From assembly GCF_017908035.1 (NCBI RefSeq), contig NZ_JAEQMU010000001.1, forward strand, positions 806,001-870,000: 64,000 nucleotides of DNA, given 5' to 3'. Numbering within the stretch: the first letter of the stretch is position 1; the number at the start of each line of letters is the position of its first letter. This stretch comes from Sphingobacterium tabacisoli. Its GTDB lineage: Bacteria > Bacteroidota > Bacteroidia > Sphingobacteriales > Sphingobacteriaceae. Under the pieces are notes generated by a model. The model worked only from the letters and a program-made list of their open reading frames with translations, ran no database searches and was not told the origin of the DNA. Below are positions 19,225 to 29,198 of the stretch, one piece after another. The position numbers and the translations under genes are program-made.

Positions 19225-20274
19225 TTAGTTGTTTTTTATAATAATCTGTTGACCACTGGTTTCAAACTTTATTTCTTCTGTGGACGATAGCTGCTCGAGT
19301 ACTTTTAATAAAGATTGATGACGCGAGATAGTACCGTGTAGCTTGATGTCTTTTTTCAATAGTGTAAGATCGAACTGGACATTGTACCATCTGGCAAGTT
19401 CTTCGCACAATTCTGAAATTGGCTTATTATTAAAGTTGAAATAGCCATTTTTCCAGGCTACCGGATCCTCATCGCCTATATTCGTAATAGGGATAACCTG
19501 TGCGTCTTTTTGAATGTTAGCCATTTCTCCGGGTTTTAAAAGCGTTGTTGTAAACTGATTATGCAGTTTTACAGACCCTTCTAATAGTGAAATGGAATTA
19601 TCTTCATTACTTGCATAGGCGCGAACATTAAATTTAGTGCCCAGGACGGTGATATTTGCTTTATCGGTACGTACGATAAATGGCTTTTCCTTTTGATGTG
19701 CTACTTCAAAATAGGCTTCTCCCTCAAGCGTCACTTGCCGTTGTGTACCGTTGAATTTTTTTGGATATCGTATTCTGGAATCGGAATTTAAGTAAACAAT
19801 GGTGCCGTCAGGAAGCGTGATATCAAAGGATGCTCCTTTAGGGGCAAGCAGCTCGATGGTGTCCAATTCTTTGTTGTTGACGATGCCTTGAAGTTGACTC
19901 TTGTCGGTGAGTAATATCTCCGCATCTCTATTGTCTGCATTGACTAGAATAGCCTGCGGATGAGCAGGCGCCACGCTAGCAAGGTCCAATGGTTTAGGAT
20001 TATCAACGGAGACCAGGTATAAAGTCGTGGCTATGCCGACAAATATAACTGCGGCGGCAGCCCAATGCCATAGGAGTAATTTGCGGACTTTAGGTTGAGG
20101 CTGTATTTCTAACAGTAGTTTACTCCATACCTCTCGCTGCGTTTTGATTTCATTAGGTGCTGAGGCTGGCGCGTGGGTTGTATCGTGATACCAATGGTCG
20201 ATCAGATCCCTTTCTTTTGGAGGAAGCTGATTTTGATTGTATTTCTTAAATAATCTAGGAAAGATCTTATTCAT
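19225..20274 (-). CDS. FecR-type anti-sigma factor
   Basis: 349 residues. A cytoplasmic N-terminus of about 68 residues (sigma-binding) precedes one transmembrane helix (WHWAAAAVIFVGIATTLYLV). The periplasmic FecR domain includes DITLPDGTIVYLNSDS, VTLEGEAYFEVAH and VLGTKFNVRAY, and a C-terminal DUF4974 domain includes ELCEELARWYNVQF. It holds the upstream sigma factor until the STN domain of the adjacent SusC signals ligand. Standard length, no defects. Confidence 0.93.
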   Translation of the reverse strand: MNKIFPRLFKKYNQNQLPPKERDLIDHWYHDTTHAPASAPNEIKTQREVWSKLLLEIQPQPKVRKLLLWHWAAAAVIFVGIATTLYLVSVDNPKPLDLASVAPAHPQAILVNADNRDAEILLTDKSQLQGIVNNKELDTIELLAPKGASFDITLPDGTIVYLNSDSRIRYPKKFNGTQRQVTLEGEAYFEVAHQKEKPFIVRTDKANITVLGTKFNVRAYASNEDNSISLLEGSVKLHNQFTTTLLKPGEMANIQKDAQVIPITNIGDEDPVAWKNGYFNFNNKPISELCEELARWYNVQFDLTLLKKDIKLHGTISRHQSLLKVLEQLSSTEEIKFETSGQQIIIKNN

Positions 20275-20355
20275 TCAAAATTATATAGATTTAACGGTCT
20301 TTATATATATAAACCGTCGAGATGGGGGGAGGTAGTAGAAAAAAAAATATTTTTT

Positions 20356-20961
20356 TTAAATCAGTATCAATAATAGCACAACAAGCATCGTAGAGTCGAT
20401 ATGAAGATCTTTTTTTAAGATTTTGATAGCGTTGTTGATTTGTTTTTTGACCGTTTTGTCCGAAATATGGAGTCGCTCGGCAATTTCTTTGTGTGTAAGG
20501 TGTTCCTCTCTGCTTAATTGAAAGATCATCTTCATTTTTGAAGGTAGGCCGGCAATGGCCTGATCTAATTTCTCCTTGAGTTCAGAGTAGTTTAGCTGAT
20601 CGAGGGTCGCGTAATCCAGTTCTTGAAAGCTTTGGTAGAGATAATCTTGATGCTTCTCCTTAAGCTTAGCTTTTTCAAGCTTTTTGAATACGATATTTTT
20701 ATTTGCAGTGAATAGGTAAGCAAAAATGGAGTCGGAGTCGAGCTGAATATCTTTTATCCTATTCCAGAAATTCATAAACAATTCCTGTGTAACATCTTTA
20801 GCTTCATCTTCGTCTTGAAAAATAGCAAATGCCTGTCGGTACATCTGAATCGAGTAACGCTGATAGAGTACTTCAAATGCAGACAAATCACCCGTTCTGA
20901 CTTTTAGAATTAGCTCTTTATCTGTGAAATCGGAAGTTGGATCTTTGTCGCTTGGTTTCAT
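20356..20961 (-). CDS. ECF sigma factor of the first SusCD locus
   Basis: 201 residues. Region 2 is visible at about 30-95 (FEVLYQRYSIQMYRQAF, DVTQELFMNFW) and region 4 at about 130-190 (GLPSKMKMIFQLSREE, HKEIAERLHISDKTVKKQI). It begins the operon that runs to 12187. An unusual feature is a hydrophobic C-terminus, STMLVVLLLILI, that could touch the membrane. The promoter -7 box ends only 8 bases before the ATG. It probably activates its own SusCD operon. Confidence 0.93.
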   Translation of the reverse strand: MKPSDKDPTSDFTDKELILKVRTGDLSAFEVLYQRYSIQMYRQAFAIFQDEDEAKDVTQELFMNFWNRIKDIQLDSDSIFAYLFTANKNIVFKKLEKAKLKEKHQDYLYQSFQELDYATLDQLNYSELKEKLDQAIAGLPSKMKMIFQLSREEHLTHKEIAERLHISDKTVKKQINNAIKILKKDLHIDSTMLVVLLLILI

Positions 20962-20969
20962 AACAGAGC

Positions 20970-21001
20970 CAAATGTAATAAAACAGCATTCTATTACAAA
21001 A
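20970..21001 (-). promoter_or_regulatory. Promoter of the first sigma factor gene
   Basis: On the minus strand TTTTG (20997-21001), a 19-base spacer and TACATTTG (20970-20977) match the Bacteroidota housekeeping consensus. Only 8 bases separate the -7 box from the ATG at 20961, so the message would be nearly leaderless. Confidence 0.75.
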
Positions 21002-21057
21002 TCATGTGTGCTTCTGCTTGTTTTTTCAAAACCGAGGATTACTTTTAGTATTGAGTA

Positions 21058-21121
21058 TTGAGTAATGGGGATGAGGATATCCAGCTTTTGGAACAGCCCT
21101 CGAGATGATCGAGGGCTGTTT
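21058..21121. repeat. 64-base element with terminator hairpin, copy 2
   Basis: It differs from 12100-12163 at 4 of 64 positions. The stem AACAGCCCTCGA-N5-TCGAGGGCTGTT is at 21092-21120, followed on the plus strand by TTTTTATTATAA. It lies 30 bases past the stop of the minus-strand TlpA gene and upstream of the next operon's promoter, as expected for the terminator between the two SusCD operons. Confidence 0.8.
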
Positions 21122-21151
21122 TTATTATAAAGACTCTGATAATTGTATCTG

Positions 21152-22564
21152 TTAGGATTTAGACAATACTTTATTGAGCAGTTCTACCGTCTCCTGCTGA
21201 CTTGGTCTTGGCGCATTGTTCTCATGCATAATTCCTGCTCGGTCGATGACCATATAACGGGGAATACCGGAAATATTATAGCGTTTTGCAAAGCTACCTC
21301 TATTCCCATCCGGGGATAGGACATGTACACCTTCGATCTGGTCTTCTTCAATGGCTTTTTTCCACTTGTCTACATGATCATCCATGCTGACAAATAGGAA
21401 TACGACGTCCTTACCTTTAAATTTTTCATGCAGCTGTGCCGCATGGTTCTTCATTTCATAGCGGCATGGGCTACACCAGCTCGCCCAGAAGTCTAGATAA
21501 ATTACCTTGCCTTTGAAGTCACTGAGTTGGTATATCTTCCCATCTGCACCTGTAAGTGCAAAATCGGGCGCAGGCTTACCCACGGTTAGGGTCTGAAATA
21601 CCGCATAACTCGTTTCAAGGAATGGGGCGTAGGTTTTAATTTCACTGAGGCTATGGTATAGAGCCATCAGTTCAGCCATCCTATTGGCATCCTTTTCGCG
21701 GAGTAGGGTCATCCGTATGACATCGGCTATAGCAAACTCGCGTACAGCACCATTGAAAATGGTGTCCGCAATACGCATCTGCTCGCTCGCAGACATCCGT
21801 TTCCGTAGTAGTGGATCGCCAGCTTGTGCGTGCTGTATCTGTAAGCTGATCAATCGCCAGGTCTCCATGTTACTGAGATCTGTAGCTTCTAGTGTAGGTA
21901 GCTGTCTCAGGAAGTCCCAATAGGATGCCGGGATTGCTTCTGTTTTGTGACGATTGGCATATTGTTGGGCATAGGCATTTTTTTGTGTAGCCTGAAGCGC
22001 AATGATCTGGATGCGGCGATTTTGGCAGTAAGCTGGACTTATCTTGTTTTTTTGGTTTTCCCAGTATTCGAGCTCCTCAGTTGCCGTCTGATCAATAATA
22101 CGACCAAACTGCAGGGGAGTGAGTGTACTGTCGGTCAGCAATGAGTTGATAAAATCGCGAGATTTAAGTTTACTCTCATAACCCCGTCCTACATGGTTGT
22201 TTTGTGCAGACTTGTCTTTGCTTTTGAAAATTACGGCGTCAGGACTATTGATATCAAAAGTGATGAGGAGTTCCTGCCCGGGTTCAACAAACAATTCTTT
22301 TAAAGCCGCATTAGCCCCTGCATACAGGGTGAATTGTAAAGGGATGGACCGAAGGGGTAATTTGATTTCAAAATTGCCATCTTTGTCAACGGGAATATTG
22401 CTTTTGAATTCGTCAAAGAAATAAGCAGGGCTCTCTGTGCCGAACACCAAGGTGTCCGAGGTACGATTGGCTATATGTCCCTTTATCAGCGTTTGCTTTT
22501 GTGCATAACCTTGCTGCGTGAGCAGCAAGGTTCCTATTATGATTAATTTTATAATTTGTTTCAT
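21152..22564 (-). CDS. TlpA-like thiol-disulfide oxidoreductase
   Basis: 470 residues, exported (signal peptide ends QQGYAQ). An N-terminal beta domain of DUF4369 type (about 25-115) and a helical middle section precede a thioredoxin-fold TlpA domain (about 325-470). The redox motif is WASWCSPC with Cys364 and Cys367, and the cis-Pro is in SGIPRY (about Pro435). Members reduce or isomerise disulfides in the periplasm. It closes the second SusCD operon, 23 bases after SusD, which hints that the imported substrate is a peptide or contains disulfides; this is inference. Confidence 0.9.
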   Translation of the reverse strand: MKQIIKLIIIGTLLLTQQGYAQKQTLIKGHIANRTSDTLVFGTESPAYFFDEFKSNIPVDKDGNFEIKLPLRSIPLQFTLYAGANAALKELFVEPGQELLITFDINSPDAVIFKSKDKSAQNNHVGRGYESKLKSRDFINSLLTDSTLTPLQFGRIIDQTATEELEYWENQKNKISPAYCQNRRIQIIALQATQKNAYAQQYANRHKTEAIPASYWDFLRQLPTLEATDLSNMETWRLISLQIQHAQAGDPLLRKRMSASEQMRIADTIFNGAVREFAIADVIRMTLLREKDANRMAELMALYHSLSEIKTYAPFLETSYAVFQTLTVGKPAPDFALTGADGKIYQLSDFKGKVIYLDFWASWCSPCRYEMKNHAAQLHEKFKGKDVVFLFVSMDDHVDKWKKAIEEDQIEGVHVLSPDGNRGSFAKRYNISGIPRYMVIDRAGIMHENNAPRPSQQETVELLNKVLSKS

Positions 22565-22587
22565 CGATATAAGATTTAAGCGAGCTA

Positions 22588-24231
22588 TTATTCCCAGCCT
22601 GGATTCTGTTTGAAGCCAGGGATAACAGCGCGATATTGGTCAAGCTCGGTCTGTGGGATTGGAAAAATATCCATTTTAGTAGTGTATGTCCTATTCTCGA
22701 TAAGGACAGGCGTATATGTTTTGCTACCGTTTACTTCTTTGATCGATATACCTTTTACGGATCTGAAAACATTCTCTGCTATGTTCCAGCGTTTAGCATC
22801 CCAGAAACGATGCTGTTCGAAAGCTAGTTCAACACGACGTTCGTTGACATAACGATCCCAGGTCAATTGCCCGACAGGGATAGCGGGCATTTCTACACCT
22901 TTGCGCCCACGGATCATATTGACATAGGTACGTGCTTCGTCTTCCTGCCCTAGTTTTAAAAGTGCCTCGGCATAATTGAGCAATACCTCACCATAGCGTA
23001 TCTCGGCATAAGGTTGCATACTGAGTACCATCCCGTCTATACGAAACTGTGGAAAGAAATCAAAATTCATGTATTTACGTAGATAGTAACCAGTTTTGGT
23101 CGCATTTTCAGGTGTCATAGTCCGGTCCAGTCCGCCGTCTTTGAGATCGAGCTGGCGGGAACCTCCCTTGCCATCAGACCAGGTAGCACCGTCGTATAAT
23201 ACCGAGGCGTAGAACCTTGGATCCCGATGCGCATAGGGGGCGGCAGCATGTGCTGGGTTGGACCAGTCGAATGATACAGCGGTTTTGATGCCACCGGCCT
23301 CATTGACCACTTCATAGGCATCTACTGCTTCCTGTGTAGGTGCTGAGCAACCACGTCCACCGGTAGTGGTAGGCTGGATATTATAATCCAGTAAGCTAGC
23401 TTCTGCTGCCCCGAGTGTAAATGATTTGTAGAAAATCATTTCTTTGTTCTTTTCGAGGAAAAGTCGGCTGTAGTCATCATGCAGGCTGTAGTAGTTTTTG
23501 GTTATCAAATCTTTGGCCGCATCGGCAGTGGCCTGCCATTTGCTCTTATCATCGGTAGGATTGTTCATAGGGCTGGCCGCATAGAGTAATACACGTACTT
23601 TGAGCGCCATGGCGGCTCCTTTGGAAGCTCGGCCCGAAACTGTCTTAGCTGGGATAGGTAGCAAGGCAATGGCTTGATCTAGATCTTTGACTATAGCCGC
23701 TAATGTCTCTTCGTAACTGCTGCGGTCGATATAGATTTCGTCGGTAATCTGCTGTGGTTTGAGAATAAGGGGGAGTCCTAAGCCTTTCCCTCCATAGTGT
23801 TTGAGCAGAATATGGTAGTAATAAGCCCGCATAAAGTGAGCTTCGCCAGTCAAGCGGTCCCGCTCGGTTCCTGCAGGTAGCTTATGGCTATTATCTAAGA
23901 ATAGGTTGGCACTGCGGATAGCTTTGTAGCCACCTTGCCAGCGATTCATAATGTTGGAACTTGGGCTGTAGTCGCCTCGGATAATGGTGTTGGCTGTAGC
24001 AACCGGATTAGTCGTTTTTGCTTCGTCCGAAGCGGCATTAAGATTTAAAGGATAATTACCAACATCCATGGGCATAGCCGAATAGAGCGAATTGATAAAA
24101 CCTTCTGATAAGGCGATATCGCTAAAGAGATTTTCCTCTGAATAGGATGCAGGTTTTAGATCCAGGAAATCACTGGAACAACCGGTATAAGTGAGACTGC
24201 TGAGCAGTGCTATGTATAATATCTTTTTCAT
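22588..24231 (-). CDS. SusD/RagB family lipoprotein
   Basis: 547 residues with lipobox TYTGC (Cys18) then SSDFLDLKP. SusD signatures include EGFINSLYSAM, GEAHFMRAYYYHILLKHYGG, EIRYGEVLLNYAEALLKLGQ and the C-terminal NERRVELAFEQHRFWDAKRW. This is the most common RagB subtype and is longer than the other two SusD proteins here. It sits 29 bases after SusC. Ligand unknown. Confidence 0.94.
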   Translation of the reverse strand: MKKILYIALLSSLTYTGCSSDFLDLKPASYSEENLFSDIALSEGFINSLYSAMPMDVGNYPLNLNAASDEAKTTNPVATANTIIRGDYSPSSNIMNRWQGGYKAIRSANLFLDNSHKLPAGTERDRLTGEAHFMRAYYYHILLKHYGGKGLGLPLILKPQQITDEIYIDRSSYEETLAAIVKDLDQAIALLPIPAKTVSGRASKGAAMALKVRVLLYAASPMNNPTDDKSKWQATADAAKDLITKNYYSLHDDYSRLFLEKNKEMIFYKSFTLGAAEASLLDYNIQPTTTGGRGCSAPTQEAVDAYEVVNEAGGIKTAVSFDWSNPAHAAAPYAHRDPRFYASVLYDGATWSDGKGGSRQLDLKDGGLDRTMTPENATKTGYYLRKYMNFDFFPQFRIDGMVLSMQPYAEIRYGEVLLNYAEALLKLGQEDEARTYVNMIRGRKGVEMPAIPVGQLTWDRYVNERRVELAFEQHRFWDAKRWNIAENVFRSVKGISIKEVNGSKTYTPVLIENRTYTTKMDIFPIPQTELDQYRAVIPGFKQNPGWE

Positions 24232-24260
24232 GTTATGACTTTTTGATAAAGGATGTGGTA

Positions 24261-27200
24261 CTAAAAATTGATATTGACACCCATATTAAAGGTTTGTTGC
24301 AAAGGATAATAAGCACCACTACTGAATCCAGAACGCAACTCAGGATCATAAAACTTGACACTATCCCAGGTGAACAGGTTGGTAGCACTAGCAAAAACAC
24401 GTAGGTAGCTCAGCTTAATTTTGGAAGCGATTTCCGTTGGAACGGTATATCCAATAGCCAGGTTTTTCAAACGCAGGTAATTACCGTTCTTTAACCAATA
24501 GGTAGAGGACGATTTATTATTGTTGCTGGTATAGAACATACGTGGGTAACTGGCATCTGTATTTTCGGGTGTCCATCGGTCAAGGTGGTGCTCATAAGCA
24601 CTGCCCAATACTAACAGTTGACTAGCGAATGCCCATCCTGGATCACCAGCCAGATTAAGGGAAGACTTGGCGGCACCTTGAAAAAGGAATGTCATATCGA
24701 AAGCTTTGTAGCTGAAATCAGCAGAAATACCATAGGTGATCTTTGGTGTGCTCGAATCGCCGATACGTGCTCGGTCGTAAGCATCGATCTTACCGTCTGG
24801 TACACCATCGGGACCATTAATGTCAGCATATTTGATATCTCCAGGCTGTACATTACCAAATGTTTGTTTCGGACTGTTTTGTATCTCTTCGTACGACTGG
24901 AACAAACCTAGAGCTTGGTAGCCAAATCCCCAATAGTCCTGTGTATAGCCAGATTTTCTGATATTAATGTTGGCTTGGTTTTCGGGCATATATTCAATTT
25001 TACTTTTCGAATAACCGATATTGGGCCTGATACTATATTTGAAACCTCCAAACTGCGACCGGTGGCTTAAAGCAATTTCAAAGCCTTCGTTACGAACGAT
25101 AGAATTGTTCATCAACGGTAAGGATGCACCAAAAGTCCAAGGAAAGGCTAGTGTAGGTTGAGCTAGGATATCGGTCGTGCGCTTTTTAAAGTAATCGGCT
25201 TCGATCCCTAGTAGCCCTTTCCATAGCTGTGCTTCGAGGCCAACGTTGGTCGTGGTGGCTTTTTCCCAAGTGATATCTGGGTTGGCAAGTGCGCTGGGTT
25301 GGATTATAGTAGAAAGTTTATCGCCCATGGTTGTCTTAGTATTACTGACATTGAACTGATTCAGGAAAGCAAAAGTGGTGTAGATACGGTCATTCCCCAG
25401 CTGTCCCCAAGACCCACGGAGCTTGAGTAGATTGATAAAAGAAAACGCATCATTGTTTTTGATAAAAGATTCTTCAGAGATGTTCCATCCTCCTGCAAAT
25501 GAAGGGAAGAATCCCCAACGGCCATTCTTAGGGAAGTTGGATGATCCATCATAGCGGAAACTGGCTTCTAATAGATATTTCCTGGCGTAGCTATAATTAA
25601 ATCGCCCTACGAAACCCCGTCGTGCAGACTCTTCAAAAGAGTTTAGTATTCTTTGATTGTCAACTTCTCCAGCAAAGAGTTCGTCAATGGTTGTCGATAG
25701 AAACGTATTGCGTGAAGCATTCAGATTACGGGTGTAATCCTTGGATTGGGTAAATAAGAGTAAGCCCTTAACATCATGATTGCCGAATGTATGCGTATAG
25801 CTCAAATGTAGTTCGCTGGTCAAACTTTGGAAACGATCTCCAGACTCGGAAAGATAAGCGCCGCTGAAGGTGTCTTCTTTGTAGTAAAGCCCGTCATCTG
25901 TAAACAAGATGTAGTTTTTGTTCCAGTTTTTCGAATCGTCAAAGGCTTTGTTGAAAGAGACAATTCCTTTGACGGATAGGCCTTCTACAAATGGAATCTG
26001 CTGTACGGCACTTAGTGTACTGAATAGGGAGGTGTTTTGATTGCGGTCGTATCCAGTTTGCGTCGCGAGGTAGGGGTTATAGCGGTCATTCGCTCCAGTG
26101 ACCACTCCATAACGTGTTGGATCACTCTGAAAGCGATTGGGGTATATTGGTGAAGCTTTGAGCATGTCACCGAAGATGGTGTAAGAATACCCCGGAGGGC
26201 TGGAGGTCTCGGCAAGTGTGCCTGCAAAATCTACGGACACCCGTAGGGTACTGGTCACATCGGCATCGATATTAGAACGGAGGTTGTAACGCTTGAATTT
26301 GTAATCATCAATGAATCCCCCTTGATTGACATGACCTAAGGAAACAAAATAATTGATTGCCTTGCTACCTCCTCGCAAGGAGAGGCTATGCTGTTGTTGC
26401 TGCGCGGTAGGATTCATTACCTCGTTTATCCAATTGGTATTGGCAAAATGATCTGGATCTGATCCATCTCTGAATTTTTGAATATCTTCGTCGGAATAGA
26501 TCGGTTTGTAGCTCGCTGGTAAATTGCCATTGGCATCTTTTGAATCGTTACGGAGTGCTTCATTATAGAGTGTCGCCCAGTCCCAGGAGTTGAGCGGCTT
26601 CGGCATGCGTGTAGGCCGATCTATACCATAGAGAAAGTTGTAGCTCAGTGTTGGTTTGGCATCTTTACCGCGTTTTGTGGTAATCAATATTACGCCATTG
26701 GCAGCACGGGCTCCATATACTGCCGCTGCAGATGCGTCTTTTAATACGGATATGCTTTCGATATCATTGGGGTCCAATGCCGCAAAAACGTCGGTTTCGG
26801 TGTTGCCTGATGAGAAATTGCGTTGCATTCCATCGATAATGATTAAGGGAGTGTTTTTGTGGAAACCATCATTAATCGTATTCATACCGCGGACATTAAA
26901 GCTGGCGCTACTGCCTGGTACATTGCCACTACCACGTGTTACTGTGAGACCAGGAATACGTCCTACGAGAGCATCAGTGATATTTGGGGTTCCATTTTTA
27001 ACAATATCTTTTGCTCCTACGCTGGCTACGGAACCGGTGTAGGTTATCTTGTCTGCAGTACCATAACCGATCACTACACTTTCTGTAAGCTCGCTTACAG
27101 ACTGACTAAGGCTAATTGCAATGCTATGCTCCGAAGCCTTGAGAAAAACTTCCTTGGTTTGATATCCTAGATAGCTGACGATCAGGGTAGCATCTCCGTC

Positions 27201-27719
27201 TATATTCTGAAGTGTAAACTCGCCTTTTTCATTGGTCGATGTCCCTTTGTTGTCGCTTTTTGTTTTGACAGAAGCATTTGCCAAGGGCTGACCGTTTTGG
27301 TCTACTACACGTCCGCTGATTGCCCGAGGAGGTACAGAATTGGTATTGTTTTTAAGTGGAACAACAATCACCATATTGTTTTCGATTACGTAGGTGAAAG
27401 GTTGGTCTCTAAAGCAGATATCTAATACATCCCGGAAGGGAACCTTGGTCGCGTTGATAGCGACATGGTTGGCCTGACGGATAAGTCTATCGGTATAGAT
27501 AAAATCGTAACCGCTTTGTTTTTTTAATACTTTGAAAATAGCCGATATTTCGCTTCCGGTTGTATGGAGCGTAATGTTCTGTCCGTTTGAAGATAACGCC
27601 ATCTGTGTAAAGAGCGTTATGAGCATGAGACAGGTGAGATTGACTCGCATAATCCATTTGTTAATAGGGGAATGGCATTGGGGCACAATCCCGCTATGGG
27701 TTAGTATTTTTTTGTACAT
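24261..27719 (-). CDS. SusC/RagA TonB-dependent receptor with STN domain
   Basis: 1,152 residues from the ATG at 27719. Order: long n-region and signal peptide (to SSNGQ), STN domain (EISAIFKVLKKQSGYDFIYT), carboxypeptidase-like domain (ISGRVVDQNGQPLANASVKT), plug with VIGYGTADKITYTGSV, SILKDASAAAVYGARAANGV and the RagA signature, and a barrel ending NMGVNINF. An in-frame ATG at 27782 would add 21 residues rich in Arg, Thr and Cys that do not resemble a signal peptide. A hairpin (27831-27856) separates it from FecR. Confidence 0.93.
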   Translation of the reverse strand: MYKKILTHSGIVPQCHSPINKWIMRVNLTCLMLITLFTQMALSSNGQNITLHTTGSEISAIFKVLKKQSGYDFIYTDRLIRQANHVAINATKVPFRDVLDICFRDQPFTYVIENNMVIVVPLKNNTNSVPPRAISGRVVDQNGQPLANASVKTKSDNKGTSTNEKGEFTLQNIDGDATLIVSYLGYQTKEVFLKASEHSIAISLSQSVSELTESVVIGYGTADKITYTGSVASVGAKDIVKNGTPNITDALVGRIPGLTVTRGSGNVPGSSASFNVRGMNTINDGFHKNTPLIIIDGMQRNFSSGNTETDVFAALDPNDIESISVLKDASAAAVYGARAANGVILITTKRGKDAKPTLSYNFLYGIDRPTRMPKPLNSWDWATLYNEALRNDSKDANGNLPASYKPIYSDEDIQKFRDGSDPDHFANTNWINEVMNPTAQQQQHSLSLRGGSKAINYFVSLGHVNQGGFIDDYKFKRYNLRSNIDADVTSTLRVSVDFAGTLAETSSPPGYSYTIFGDMLKASPIYPNRFQSDPTRYGVVTGANDRYNPYLATQTGYDRNQNTSLFSTLSAVQQIPFVEGLSVKGIVSFNKAFDDSKNWNKNYILFTDDGLYYKEDTFSGAYLSESGDRFQSLTSELHLSYTHTFGNHDVKGLLLFTQSKDYTRNLNASRNTFLSTTIDELFAGEVDNQRILNSFEESARRGFVGRFNYSYARKYLLEASFRYDGSSNFPKNGRWGFFPSFAGGWNISEESFIKNNDAFSFINLLKLRGSWGQLGNDRIYTTFAFLNQFNVSNTKTTMGDKLSTIIQPSALANPDITWEKATTTNVGLEAQLWKGLLGIEADYFKKRTTDILAQPTLAFPWTFGASLPLMNNSIVRNEGFEIALSHRSQFGGFKYSIRPNIGYSKSKIEYMPENQANINIRKSGYTQDYWGFGYQALGLFQSYEEIQNSPKQTFGNVQPGDIKYADINGPDGVPDGKIDAYDRARIGDSSTPKITYGISADFSYKAFDMTFLFQGAAKSSLNLAGDPGWAFASQLLVLGSAYEHHLDRWTPENTDASYPRMFYTSNNNKSSSTYWLKNGNYLRLKNLAIGYTVPTEIASKIKLSYLRVFASATNLFTWDSVKFYDPELRSGFSSGAYYPLQQTFNMGVNINF

Positions 27720-27830
27720 TTGGTTAGTGGTTTTACCACGGCGTGCTATTGTTTTTTGGGGGCACGTCGCGGGTTCGTTCATTAATAATTATTGTCTCGA
27801 CACAATTTTTTTAAATGGAGGACTTTGTGG

Positions 27831-27856
27831 AACGGGAGCGTTGGCGCGCTTCCGTT
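27831..27856 (-). promoter_or_regulatory. Hairpin between FecR and SusC
   Basis: AACGGGAGCG and CGCTTCCGTT form a 10-base stem with one imperfect pair and a 6-base loop. In the direction of the operon the hairpin is preceded by an A-run and has no T-run after it. It could reduce read-through or protect the SusC-SusD message from decay. Confidence 0.5.
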
Positions 27857-27882
27857 TTTTATTGGTCGTCCATCTTCATTCG

Positions 27883-29052
27883 CTACGGCATAACCAATAT
27901 CCTCCTTCCTTGAATCTTAAAGTGAACACCTTCTGTTTTTTCTAAAGCACGTAATACTTCTTCTATAGGCCTGGATCTCGAAATAGAACCACCAAAGCCG
28001 GGGTCGATAACTTGAGGACTGTAGCTTATATCCACATTGTACCAGCGGCTGATCTGCGTCATAATGTCCTCTAGGGAGGTATTGTCGAAAACAAACTCTT
28101 CATTTTTCCAAGCGACGCTCTGCTGAGGGGCGGCTATGTTCTGGACTTGAAGGTTGTTGTCTTTCAAGATTGCCTGCTGTCCGGGCTTCAAGCGTTGTGC
28201 CTGACCAAAGGCCGTAATATCGATCGATCCTTCCAGTAAGGTCGTTTTGGTTATCTTTTGGTCGGGGTAGGCTGTGATATTGAAATGGGTGCCCAGTACC
28301 TGTACTTTCTGTTGGTCGGTCTCTACGATAAAGGGATGGTCGCTATCTTTGGCAATCTCAAAATAGCCTTCACCTTCTAGTCGGACAGTACGTCTGCCAT
28401 GTTGTATCAAGGGTGTTGTAAAGTGTATACTGGAGGAAGCATTTAAAGAGATAAGGGATCCATCGGGCAGACGGATTCGGTAGCTCTCTCCTTTGGAGGT
28501 GCGTACATTGTTGAGCATGGGGTGGATATGTCCCGTGGCATCCGCTATTTCGTAGCTAAGCTGCCCGGTAGAATCCTTGGTGATGCGCAAGCCAGATTGC
28601 TGTGCCAATTCGCCCGTAGCAGCATCACTGAGGTTAATGATCGTACCGTCTGCCATAGTGAGTGTGGCACCGGCCTTTCCTGGGACAATATCATGTGATT
28701 CTAGCGATAGGGGGCTGTCGACCGGCTGGGATTTGTATAAATATAACCCCATTATCGTGAACAGACCAACTATACTGGCCGCGACTGCTATACGGCTCCA
28801 CGATATGATTCTTCGTGGAGAGGGGGCGATCTGAGGCTGTTTGATGATATCTTGAAAGATATCTTCTTGCATCTGCCGGCTCAGGGGCATTACGTTGCTA
28901 TCGGTACGGTACCAATCTGCATCGATGAGGTCTAGTAGAGCTTGGTCCTGTCCGCTGTCGGTGACAAATCGGTGCCAGTCTTTTTGCTCCTGCTCGGTCA
29001 GTTTGCCGGATTGGTACTGTTTATAGAGGTGGTTTATATATTGTTTATTCAT
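27883..29052 (-). CDS. FecR-type anti-sigma factor
   Basis: 389 residues from the ATG at 29052 (MNKQYINHLYKQYQSGKLTE), the usual FecR start; an in-frame ATG at 29118 is unlikely. A transmembrane helix lies near residues 85-105 (IAVAASIVGLFTIMGLYLY). The FecR domain includes IRLPDGSLISLNASSS, VRLEGEGYFEIAKD and VLGTHFNITAY, and DUF4974 includes DIMTQISRWYNVDI. A roughly 70-residue insert ahead of FecR (GATLTMADGTIINLSDA) resembles a second, degenerate copy of the same strand motif, common in this subfamily. It controls the sigma factor encoded upstream. Confidence 0.93.
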   Translation of the reverse strand: MNKQYINHLYKQYQSGKLTEQEQKDWHRFVTDSGQDQALLDLIDADWYRTDSNVMPLSRQMQEDIFQDIIKQPQIAPSPRRIISWSRIAVAASIVGLFTIMGLYLYKSQPVDSPLSLESHDIVPGKAGATLTMADGTIINLSDAATGELAQQSGLRITKDSTGQLSYEIADATGHIHPMLNNVRTSKGESYRIRLPDGSLISLNASSSIHFTTPLIQHGRRTVRLEGEGYFEIAKDSDHPFIVETDQQKVQVLGTHFNITAYPDQKITKTTLLEGSIDITAFGQAQRLKPGQQAILKDNNLQVQNIAAPQQSVAWKNEEFVFDNTSLEDIMTQISRWYNVDISYSPQVIDPGFGGSISRSRPIEEVLRALEKTEGVHFKIQGRRILVMP

Positions 29053-29198
29053 TGTATGCAATATTTGATTAGTGGAGGTTCTGCCGGTTAGCGGGCATAA
29101 GATCTCCTTTATATACAAGTCGTATGAGGATGGTAGAGAGGGGCAATTGAGTTTTTAAATAACTATTAAATAGTTGTTTGTCAGGTGATTATTTTTTT

